64,000 bases of DNA, taken from contig WNNJ02000693.1 of assembly GCA_012934845.2 (NCBI GenBank), positions 118,739 to 182,738 on the forward strand, read 5' to 3'. This document shows positions 12,089-24,600 of this stretch, piece after piece (the stretch's first letter is position 1; every line of letters starts with the position of its first letter). The translations under genes and the position numbers were made by a program. The DNA comes from Pomphorhynchus laevis. Lineage: Eukaryota; Acanthocephala; Palaeacanthocephala; Echinorhynchida; Pomphorhynchidae. Under the pieces are notes generated by a model. That model saw nothing but the letters and a program-made list of their open reading frames with translations. It was not told the origin of the DNA and did no database searches.

Positions 12089-12657
12089 TTTAAGATACGA
12101 TTGCTCACTTACATCAACTCATGTTTGATTTATTGGCTTTTTAAATTTGTTGCTTACTTGTTCAAATTATAATGAAATTTGAAAAACATTTCTAAATTAG
12201 AACCAATACATCAGAGATAAAATAAGTTCCTGATAAGTTTGCTGCATATAGTGAAATATCGAAATATAACAGTATTTTATTGATCCTGTTCCAAAATTTC
12301 AAAATATTTTGATTTAGTATTTTCTTTTTGCCTATAACTACTTCCTTTTTGAAGTTAAGTGTCATATCTAAACTTATAGATGTCTTATGCACCAAATGTT
12401 CGACCAATTTATTTCGTAAAATTAAGATACGATTGCTCACTTACATCAACTCATGTTTGATTTATTGGCTTTTTAAATTTGTTGCTTACTTGTTCAAATT
12501 ATAAGAAATTGACCTTCTAACCAGTATTTTATTGATCCTGTTCCAAAATTTCAAAATATTTTGATTTAGTATTTTCTTTTTGCCTATAACTACTTCCTTT
12601 TTGAAGTTAAGTGTCATATCTAAACTTATAGATGTCTTATGCACCAAATGTTCGACC
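12089..12657 (+). repeat. Tandem duplication covering 5' flank and start codon of the hnRNP L gene
   Basis: The segment beginning TAAGATACGATTGCTCACTT occurs at about 12091 and 12424, and both copies end in the same stretch that includes the hnRNP L start ATGTCTTATGCACCAAATG (first copy near 12382, second at 12632). The second copy lacks about 95 bases in its middle that are replaced by a short unrelated piece. Only the second copy runs on into the open exon; the first leaves the coding sequence after about nine codons. Confidence 0.85.
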
Positions 12658-15600
12658 ATATCGTCCAATCCGTGGAAGAAGACCTTCTAACCAGGGCAGT
12701 CACCCAGATTCAGCTAAAAGATACAAGCATGATGATTCGCTAATGGGACAATCGTCAAATCAAATGTTTCAACAGGTAAGATGACGTTAACCTTTCATTT
12801 GTTTCTGCGTAGTCTTGTTTCATTAAAAATGCTTTATTCGTGGTGTTCATCACCATAACACGCGATAAAGCTAGGAAATACATTAATAATTTTAAATAGT
12901 TGATACTGATCCATATTTGATAAAGAATTATTGGAGCTGGATCGAAGAAAAGAAGACATTATTTTTGATATTTGCTGAAGATGCTAACAGAGGTTAGCGA
13001 AATATCAAAACAAGTTTCCCATTTTCTTTGATTTAACTCCAATAATTCTTTTACATTTATATTATTCCATTAATTTAACATTTTATTAATAACATTTCAT
13101 TAATTAATTTTTAATTAAAATCTTTATTAAAGGGCATTTATCTTTTATTTAACAGTTGGGTTGGCAAGCGTCATTTGACGACTGAAATGATCTCTTGAAC
13201 CTTTTTAGAGATAAACGCTAGGCAGTCTGAACGTGCTCTAAAGTTTGAGATATAATATTATATAATATTTTTATATAATGCAAATTTATATGATTTTATG
13301 CATGTTGTATCGGAGAGCAAATAATATCGCAGAGCGGATTGTGTAGCGGCTTTTATTAGGGCGGTTCAAAAACGCCTTTTTCTTTCATATCAATATTTGA
13401 AATTGTGTTCAATCTTTTATATCTAAAGAATACTAACATATTCAAATTTCAGCGAGAACGAACATTCTCTACTATCCCCACATTAATTTAATGTGGAGAT
13501 AGTATTTCAGTATAAATTTCAATCATATTTAGTAAATATGATTGAACAATCGACTGTTAGTTTCAATTATAAATTTTGTTTTGGTTTAGAAACAAATTTA
13601 GAAACTCAACATAATTTAGAAATTTTAATATTATCTCCTTCAATAACTTTTGGATAAGTAGTATTTTTAAATAAATAAGTTGTATTTTTATAATAAATTT
13701 TACTAAAACATTTAAATTATATTAAAATTTAATTAAATCATACAAATTAAAAATAAGAAATTTCATACAAAGAGCCAACTTTGATTGTGGGTTCTAACGA
13801 ATTCTTCGTATCTCTGCAATGTCTGAAATAAAATGTGCGTGAGAATCAAAATATAGCAGACCAAACTTACATTTTATATAGGATTGAGTTTTGTTGCTTT
13901 TAAATTATTTGGTCACCAGACATCTTTAATATATAACATTGTTAACGTATCACCTATAATATATTAAACAGTTTCTCATTGGCTGTCTCAAATAATTAAT
14001 TATTGGATCTGGATCAAAGGAAAGAGGAATTATTTTTGATATTTCGCAAACTTCTGTTAGCATCTTCAGAAAATCAGTTAGCTTCAGTAGTTGGCGAATA
14101 ATGCATAACATATTAAAGCCTAAACCTTTATCTAGTAGATAGTCAATTGTTTATAAAATACCCTGTTTTGATTGCGACTGCGTCTATCTTGGCCAGACTG
14201 GGCAATGTTTATCTAACAGAATCTAGCAACACGTCTATAATATTCAAAAGGAACTGTTTTCAGTGCCAGTACTCACCATTGTACATCACTTAATCATGCA
14301 GTTAATTTTCAGAACGCGACTGTGTTGTGTTCGAAAGCAATTATTTAACAAATATAATAGAAGAAGCACTTTTATGGCTTGTGAGTCTAACTTAATGCCG
14401 AACTATAATGTTAAGTTAAAATATAATTAGTGTTTTTGTTTTAACTATGTATAGTAATATCCGAGATATTTATAAATAATTCTTGTTGCTGGATCAAAGG
14501 AAAGACGTAATTATATTTGATATTTCGCTAACTTCTGCTAGCATCTTCAGAAAAATATTTTAAAGATGCTAACATTAGTTAGCGAAATATCAAAAATAAT
14601 TACGCCTTTCCTTTGATTTAACTCCAATAATTATTTATCAATAATGGATTAGTATCAACTATTTAAAAAATTTTCGTTTTTTAATAATTCATTGCTTACA
14701 CAAACCGTATACCTTCATTGGTAGGTTTTATATTATCCTCATGTGGTATTATTAACCACCTGTACGTCACGCTCCACCGACTGAGTGGCATGGTATATCC
14801 ACTTGCAGAACACTATTCGTAAAATTTTCATCTTCCCATGTCATTATTTTGGTGATTTGTGGTTCATACTATTAATCTTGGTGGTTGATGTCAATCATCT
14901 GATTGACATCAGATGATTGGCATCAACCACCAAAACAGATGATATAGGGTTGTATTTAACCTCATTGTACCACGTTTGTTGCTGCAGCATTTACACTTTT
15001 TAATTATATCGACAACTTTCCTTCTGATTTTGGCAGAAGTAGTATTTTGTACTACTTGCTATCAAACGGCAAGTAGAGATAGCCATTGATACCCATCAGA
15101 CAGCAACTAGTGATTCTTAAAAATGTTTCTTTCTTTTTGTCATATATTTATTGTACCCAACAATTTCCTATGTGCCCATCTTGTTTTATTTTATTTCTAC
15201 AATACAAAATGCATCGGTTTTATTAGTAGGTGACCTACCCCCTCTATGACTCTTGCATTTGTAGTTCAGCATGGTTTCATCACACTGAACAAACATCCCA
15301 TTAATGCCGCATAATTTATTCATTTTATTGTTTTCACTTTCCATTTTGTGAATTAATTTATTAATTTTCTTAAGGTTGGCTTGCTTACATTCATTGAATT
15401 TAATATGGAATGTAATGGTTGCTTAGAGTCATATTTAATTAATATTTTAACAAGTATCTTAAGAGAGCAAGAAAAATCTTTGAAAAAAGATCCTCGTCGT
15501 ACTGAATATCTTTCATGACGCTTAATACATTAAGGTGTGTAACACCTCCAGACATGACCATCAGAAGAATTCTTGCATTTTTTCAATTTTGATTCAACCT

Positions 15601-18600
15601 TGCATTCATCGCGAATATAACTTGTTTTGAAAATATTTTGTTATCGAATGCCAATTGTAATCTCTCTTCTTCGCTCATTTTTATAATCGCTTCCTCTAAA
15701 TCTTCAATGTTAATTTGATTTTGCATGGATACAAAATTTTTTTCTTTTTTTTAAATCAAGGAAAAAATAATGCCATATGACATTATTTTTCCTTGATCAA
15801 TTTCTTCTATATATATTTTAGTTTACTTGACTTTATATAATCAAGTGAATTTTATTTCAAATTTTTTGTTCAATTGAAGTTTTAATGTTCGATTCTTGAA
15901 TTTAGTCTGATGAGGTTGATGGTTATGGAGATAGGTAAGCTAAAGCGGATCTGTAAGGAAATTTTTAATTTTTGCTAATATAGGTATAATGCGCCATCTG
16001 GAGTTGATCAAGAAAATAACGTTCTACTATTCACCATCGTCAATGCAATTCATCCTATTACAGCCGATGTCATGAAAACGATTTGTAATCCTTATGGAAA
16101 GATTTTGAGAATTGTGATATTTCGTAAAAATGGTGTTCAGGCGTTAGTAGAATTTGATGCTCTTACATCTGCTCGAACTGCTAGAGAAAAACTTCAGGGT
16201 GCTGACATATATTCCGGCTGCTGTACTCTTAGAATTGATTTTGCGAAGGTAACAATGTTTTGCATCACAAGTTGTAGTGAATTTAAAGTTACCGTAAATA
16301 ATGACTTAAGTTAATTCTGAAAAGCTTTCGAAATTACGATATTAAATTTTTGACTATTTTGCATTTAAAAGCCTTATTGGCGTCTTTTTTATTTTCTGTA
16401 TTTTTTACATTTTTTATATAGAAGTTAAAATAACTTTGATAAAAGTTATGCAACTTTTCAAATTATACGGATTCAAGAATGCTTTTGACAAACGATTTTT
16501 AATGAATAACGTAGTTGTTTACTATTTACTTTACTATTGTAGTTGAATTTATTTATCTATTAATATAAATCGAGGAAAATTTATTGATTTAGTAATTTAG
16601 TAATTCATTCAAAATCGTTTACTCTTTAATTTTTACTCTTTAAAACACTATTTTAGTTTTTTACAATTTTACTTTCTTTAGTTGGGCATTGTAGTCATTT
16701 GAGCAATTATCTTTAAAGAATAACAAAGAAACGTTATTATTTAACAAAATAAATAATTAGTAATAAACAATTAAATAATTATTTTTGTGATTTAACTAAA
16801 TCAATCAATGATTTTAAAGTAAATAAATTTAATTTATTACGATTTTAATTTATATCGATTTTTAATGAATTACGTAGTTGTTCAACATTTACTTTACTGT
16901 TGTATTTGAATTTATCCATTAATATAAATCGAGGAAAATTTATCGATTAAGTTGAATTAAATATAAAAATTAAATGCAGCTATTAAAATAATTTAAATAA
17001 AGATCAGGATGGATATATTTCTAATATTAATATGATTAATAGATTATATAATACTATATTTCCTTTATTTTGTCGATAACTTATAGGCGCTAAAATTAAA
17101 ACTGATTGAAACCAAAATATATTGTTTTCAATTAAATATAAAAATTAAATATCTAGCAACTATTAAATATAGTTAAACGACAACAAAAATCATTTTGATA
17201 TTTCGCTAGTAACTACTGGAATCTTCAGAAAATTAACATAAAAATGAAATGAATCACATAAATAAAGTTTCTTGTCGGTTTGCACATTGACGCTGGAATT
17301 TGACGATGGGTTTGCACATTGACTCTGGAATCGTTGCTAAAATTTGTTCATGTGGTATTTTCGTTTGTTGGGATCACAGCAAACAAAACACAACAATGAA
17401 GCAAAAAACACTAAGAATGTACAATAAAATTACAAAACATAACAAAACAATAAAAATTAAGAAATATAATAATAAAATAGAGGAAACCAAAACATTTTAA
17501 ACAATATATTGCAAGCATAATTTATGTTATATAAAAATAAATTAAAAATAATACAATTTGTTATAATCAATAGATTTCATTTATATTAATATCAAGGTGA
17601 AATCAACTCTCTTACTAACTATTTTCCTTCAGTTTGTTAATATTGCTGACATCGCTAACTGGCTAACAACGATTTCAGTAGAAATGCTTTCCCTTTCAAA
17701 ATCCATAAAGAAAAAAATTTTAAAAACCTTTTTTTTAGTTACAAGAAAAGGTTATTTTATTTAGTCGTATATATCTTATCGTATTTTTTAAAATTTGGTT
17801 TTAATGACTTAGAGATAACAACCTTTTTTGAAAGTAAAATTAATAATTGTTTAACTAATAAATAAAAAAGGTTTTTTTTGTTTTGGTATTTTTAATTAAC
17901 GATTGCCTCTTTTAGTCAAAACGACTTAATGTCATACGCAACGATGCCGATAATTACGATTGCGAACTTCCAGAAGACGGTTAGTCACCACATTATTAGC
18001 TTATAATAAATAATACCACAAATTTCTGTAAATGAAGCGTTTCCGATTGTCTTCCAACTTCCAGTTTGAATTGATATTGCTATTAAGTATATTGCTTTGT
18101 GGATCAAAATTGTATTTAGCGATTTTCGCTTTTTTATTATGAATTCAGCTAGGCCACTCCTTGGTTGTTGAAATGATTAACTGTCTTTTTTTCATTAGTT
18201 GATTCATTTGAAATAGTTTGCGATTTTTACTCTTTAAAACACTTTTAGTTTACTATAATTTTACTTTCTCTAGTTGGGCATTGTAGTCATTTGAGCAATT
18301 ATCTTTAAAAAATTATCTTAAAAAGGTTTATGTTTTTGAATGCTGCTATGCAACACGACTGCAGACGTAGCTTTTGATAAAGCGGGTTATAGAAAACGTT
18401 CTTAAAATATTAAATAAAATGAATAATTATTTAAGTGATTTAACTGAATCAATTAATTATTTTAAAGTAAATACATTTAATTTATAAAATGTTTGTGCTG
18501 CTGTTTATTTATAAGACAACACAGATTACTAGTATTTGATAGTATTTTAATACCAGTATTTCAAGTATTTTTCTCTATATTTCTTATCTAATCTTCTAAT

Positions 18601-21600
18601 TGAAAATATTTTATTAGTAATTTTAATAAATTATTAAAATAGTATTTCTAAACTTATTCTAAATGAATAATATTCAAATAATTCAAATAATATTAAGACA
18701 TGATATTAATATTTATATAATATAATATTTATAATGTAGCTTTTGTGTGTAAGATTTCAAATACGGATGTGTTTAGAATCGATTGTAAATAAATCTAATG
18801 AATTTTTATGATTATATACTGCATATTTATTTAAAATACACAATGCATTTTCAGTGCCAACAGCAAATATTTGCTGTTTGCATGTATATTAATATATAAT
18901 ATATATTAATTTATATATTTTTCTCTATATTAATATATTAATAATAAATATATAATAAATATTAATATAAATACATATGTCGAAAATAATGATCAAAGTT
19001 AACGCTGATACATTCTAAATTTATAACAAAATTCAGTAAAATTTTAATTTCGAAAATTGAAAATGGGCATGAAAATATATGAAATGTTGGGAGAAACATC
19101 TCATATCTATACAACATTAAAAGAATTTTTGAATTTTTACCAAATTACATTGAAATTAAACAATCACTAAACAGTATCTTATTTAAAGTGGGTTTTTAAG
19201 AGTTCCACTTTTTAGCCGAATCCCTATATATAATTTAGTACTCAAATCGCTAAATTTATTGCATGAATACGTAAAATTTATAAACACATGCAGCGAGTTA
19301 TCACTGATTAAAAGCGAGTGTTTAGTTTGTATAAAACAATATTGCGATGTCTGTAATTACTACGAATTAGCCTCGAATTACTAATCTAGAACAAACAAAT
19401 GATCATTTGAAAATTTTACAAAGTTGGCCTTTGATAGACACGTGTTATTACGCGATCACGTTTTGCTAATTCTGCCAATGCTATCTCTATCTATATATAT
19501 GCAACAACAATAAATCTCAGGTGTATTCAAAAATATTCTTCTAAAGACTGCAACAATGAAGACTCTCTAAAACGAGGAAATTCGATTGCTAAAAGAAAAT
19601 TGGCATAAATTATATATATATACATATCATCGATACAACTGTTTAAATCGCTGACAAAATTACGACGATGACATTTAACATATAAGCACAGCATTACCAC
19701 GGTACAAAAAAACAACTGTCTTTATTGAGAAAAAATGAAATTTCACGGAAATCACGACGAAATCTAACGCCAAATGAAAATTGTGAGAATTTATCCGCAT
19801 CATCTGGAACAGAGCACTGTTTTTGCAAGTGAGTCTTTTTTGAAAAATTAACAATTTTAAAAATGGTCTACATCACACACATTTACTACTTTGATGTCGA
19901 AATTGAAAGTGTCAAAATTGTATTTTAGTATCTGGATTTTATGAGTTGAATCTGTTAGGTTTCAAATAAGAGATTATATTTTACTGAATGAACTCTAGAC
20001 AAGGCTTTTTATATTGTAGACTGCCCACTATAATCGCAGATTTGAATAAATCTAATAAAGAATTTCTATTTAGTCAGTGTTATTTCATTGTCAAATTTGG
20101 TACACTTTGTGAATCATAAGCTGATAAACAACTTTATTAAAGTAAAACCCAAATCTACACTTATAGATTGAGGATACGACAACACTTCACACCACGTCTA
20201 TATATCACGCTTACATTTTTTCGTTAGTTTTCCATAACTAACAGCACCACTGTTATTTATGTAACACTGTCCACTGAACTAAAAAAATGTACAAGCGAAC
20301 CAAAATATAAAGTTTAAACGCAGTGTTAAAGCGCAGATTTGTGAACGTGGACACATTTTGAATTTATAAGCAGCTTTTAATCAGTTCGAAAGTGACATAA
20401 AAGTGACGAACCGATTTTCAAATGTAATGGAATTAAATGAGAAACTTTAATAAATCAAAAAAAAAACGACATTTTTCAAACGCATTGCACATTTCTGCAT
20501 ATAAACGTATTCTGTAAGCAAAAATTCAATATTTTTTCGCTGCTCAAATTTATATAATTTCACTTTTACATTCCGCTATTGTAACTCTACGATGCGTCTA
20601 AGACAAATTTACCTTCAAACTTAAAGAATCGAAATTAATAATAAAAAACGTATGCATATTTCTAATTTCATATAATATAAATATCGTTCTTTCGATTTAA
20701 CGAAATAATTTTATTGTTCAATTCACAGTTCAGTTTACTTTTGAAAGACAGTTATTTTGAAGCAATAAAATACAGTGTTCATGTTTACATATAAAACAAT
20801 TAAAATTATACAAATCCTTATTCATTTAAATGTATTTTGAAGAGTATAAATACTTTTAAAAATATCTACTCCTTAAATACTTTTAAAAGTATTTAAAAAA
20901 GATGTTGTAGATACTTAAAAACTCATTCTTATAAGTCTTGATTAAATTTTATGAATGTTATTAAGAAATCATCTCGAATTACTAATTATTTTGAAGACAT
21001 TCAAGTCCTCAAAATGATATTTAAGGTTTGATATTTTTATACAAATTTGTAAACCACTGATAATCGCTTTTGAAGTTTGTGTTAATTTTTTCATTTATCA
21101 ACTTAAATTGTATTCTAATAAAAATTTCTTGTTGATATTTATATGACGTCGTTGATATATGTGTATTTATGACTTTATTTTTATATGTCTTACAAAAATA
21201 TACAATATTAATATTTAATATTGCATTATAATATTTTTACTTTACTCGTAAAAGTTAACTAGGAAATTATAATTATATATGCGGCCAAATGTTTTTTAAA
21301 TAATTTTTTTTTTCAGTGAAATCTACTTTTGAATAAATTAATTTTACTTCGCAATTTTTAATTGAACTTTCTAGCATACATTTTTTATTTAACATACACA
21401 TTTTTCTTTATAGCTTCGTTTCGACTATACGATGGAGAAAGCATTGGCGAATTAGCAATTAGTCCGATTTGCTCTGATTATTTTATGTATTGTGGTTTAA
21501 GTGCAAAATGCCTCTCGAATTTGGAATATTTTAAAAATTGAATTTGATTCTTCACAGCTGAAGATAAGATCCCCCTGTTACAGACACCGTCCAAGTCTAA

Positions 21601-24600
21601 TACACCATTGTTGACTTCGACAGGTAGTAATCATTACGGCGTTGTAATGATACATTAATATGATAGATTTGCTTTTATTTTTGGTTGCTGGTTTACAACT
21701 TGACTTGATCGCAGATAGTTTTTGAATTGTAAAATTATTGAGCTGAATTTACTTGATGATATGGTCGTTTCGATCTGACATTTTTAAAGTTAAGTAAAAT
21801 TACCGAGTACTACAACTTGTTCTTTGTACTTTCGCTGTGTAATTTAGCTTACAAATCTGTAATTTTTACAATAGCTTACAATCTGTAATTCCGCTTACAG
21901 ATTAAGATTTAAGTTTAAATTTAAAAATACGAATAGATTTGTATTTTTAAAATACATTAATTAGAGTCACTCGTGTGTACGAAATACATGAATAAATTAA
22001 GAAACATGCAGGAACACAATTTGCTTTTATACATTTATACTACATGATGTAAGATATAATAGCTTAAACACTATATATGTGATAAAGCTTGTTTAACTAA
22101 ATAAACTTTGCAATCTTTTAAGCTTTAAATAAAAATTTAACTCGATCACTTATTCCCAAACTGCTTTAAACAGTTTGTCTTATCATGTAATCTTCAATAT
22201 ATCTGCTACTGTTTGTTCATACCAGAATATCCAATAGACCTCTGAGTATACAACAAAACTGCAATTATGCGTTTGCTGATCTTTGACTGATTGCAAATGG
22301 TTGTTATCCCAAGACTATTAGACCTATGAGTAGAGGTAACGAATGTCAACTAGTCTTCGTAAAACAGCCATCGATTGTTATCGTAGATTATTAATTAGCA
22401 AAGTTAAATAGTTTTAAAAATTTGGGGCTCGTATTTTTAGTTTTTCAATAACCGATTACGACCGCCTATTCATATTTTGTTGTCAGCTCATCCAGAGTCG
22501 AATGCTCACAAATAGAATTATACCTTTATTTGGTTATCTGTGTTGTGTATTTGTGCTTGTATAGGACATCAGCTAAACCCAATGCCACGTTCTGAACCAC
22601 TACTCCCGTCGACTAACATTAATACTTCAGCAAGTATGATGGATAATGGCAGCGGTGGTCGCATTAATCACGGCGGCGGATCATATCCAGTCTCAGCGTA
22701 CCAGGTAATATTTAAGTTTAATAACAATTAATTACAGAATATGTTAAACGTTTTGACTTGTAGCAGCCACAACATCAAGCTCAAAATCAATATGACATGT
22801 ATCCTGATCCAGCATTTGATCCAAACTATAATCGGCCTGTCAGATACGATCCTAACTATCCTAACAGCTATCATCATTCTCCTAGAGCAGCCATGATGCA
22901 CAATCCGCATTCTCGTTTTCAACGTATGGACTCTCCTTATCAACAAATGCATCCCTCACCACGTGGACATTACGGTCCGTCTCCTGGTCATCGCCCAAAC
23001 ATGCCCCCGAGTATGGGCGGTGTTCAACAGATGCGACCAATGTCTCATCAATCTGGTTACAACGATCAAATCGTTCTCTTAGTGAACAACTTGAATCCCG
23101 AAAAAATGAACTGTGATTACCTATTTAATTTTCTGTGTGTTTATGGAAACGTTTACAGGGTATTCATTCGCTAAATGATTATAAAAATCAACCATTGTTT
23201 TTAGATCAAGTTTTTAAAGAGTCGCGAGGGATGTGCGATGGCACAAATGAATCAGTCTGAAGCTCTTACTGTATTTTTGCGTCAGATCAATAATACTTAT
23301 TTATTCGGTAGCAAAATTAGCATTTCGTATGTAAAGCTATCTACACACGTAACGTTTAAATAAAATTAACATTAATTTAGCATTAGCAAACAAGAGTATC
23401 TTGAGCCTGTAATCAAGCCTTTTACACTTCCCGACGGATCACTTTCTTACACGGACTATGAGAATAGTCGAAATAACAGATACGGAGATCCTCGTTCTGC
23501 TTCAAGAAACAATATCCTTTTGCTTTATCTAGTATATTTTTCATTATATACATACCTTTTACATACATAGTACTTAAGTCGTCCTTTTAAATAGCTAGAA
23601 TAAGTAGTACTCTTGTTTATAAATGCGTTAAATAGTTGTTTTTCCTTAAATCGATTTTACGACCGGTTGCTCCATCAAATACAATTTACTATTTCAACAC
23701 GCCACCTGGATATACCGAAGAAGACGTTTGCAAAGTATGGTGTTACGGATATTTAAGGTTTTTTTTGTCATTACATTTTTTAGATTTTCGACGCCGTTGG
23801 TGGTGTGAGACCAATAAAAATAAAAAATTTTCAAAGCAAGAAGGGTATTGTATCGAGTTTTTTTCTAATAAAATTAATTGATATCAATAATTCAATAATA
23901 ATTAATTTTTTATTTTTTTGACAATTAGTCTGCTTTTTTTAATAGATACTGCCATATATATTTTTTCTATTTTAAATTAAATTTTTTTAATTGCTAATTT
24001 GATTTTGCTACTAAAATTAAATTCATTTCTTTTGCATACAGTTTAATAATTTATGTTTACGAAAGTATATAGTAGTTAGTACAAAATGAACTTTATAATA
24101 CTCGTTTCCTTAAAAACATTTATGCACAAATATAATTATGCCCAATGCCACATTCTGAACTACTACTCGTGATCACTAAAATTAATTTTTCACAGGTATG
24201 ATGGATAATACGTGGCCATGCGCTGTGGTAGCATGGCCACGCGGCGGACCATATCCAGTCTCATCTTACTGTTAGCATTTAAAATATTACTGCGTAGACA
24301 AATGTCTAGCAATGCTCTTTATAAAATCGACAGTACGAAAATATATTTTCAAGTATCGTGGATGATCACTAGCGATAACACGGTTTCTCATGATATCGAT
24401 GATTTATCTGAAATCGCTGTAAATATTTAACATTGTAATTGGGATTTCTATAATTGTTGGATAATTCAAACAATTATCAATAAATTTGTTAAAAGATTGG
24501 TTTGTAAAATTTTAAAACTTATATTTTTAAATTGCTAGGAATTCATAATTACCACCTTTCTTCTTTATATCTTCGTTTCTACTTGTTTTTAGGACGCGTA

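Noticed and set aside
12192-12668. Two similar - strand ORFs beginning near the hnRNP L start
   Set aside because: Antisense shadow of the duplicated 5' flank.
17300-17500. 66-codon ORF with Cys and Lys-rich tail
   Set aside because: Starts inside the PLE-derived repeat also present at 33633-33988 and runs into AT-rich intron; no support.
22728-22952. - strand ORF rich in Arg/Ile/Met
   Set aside because: Antisense of hnRNP L exon 7.
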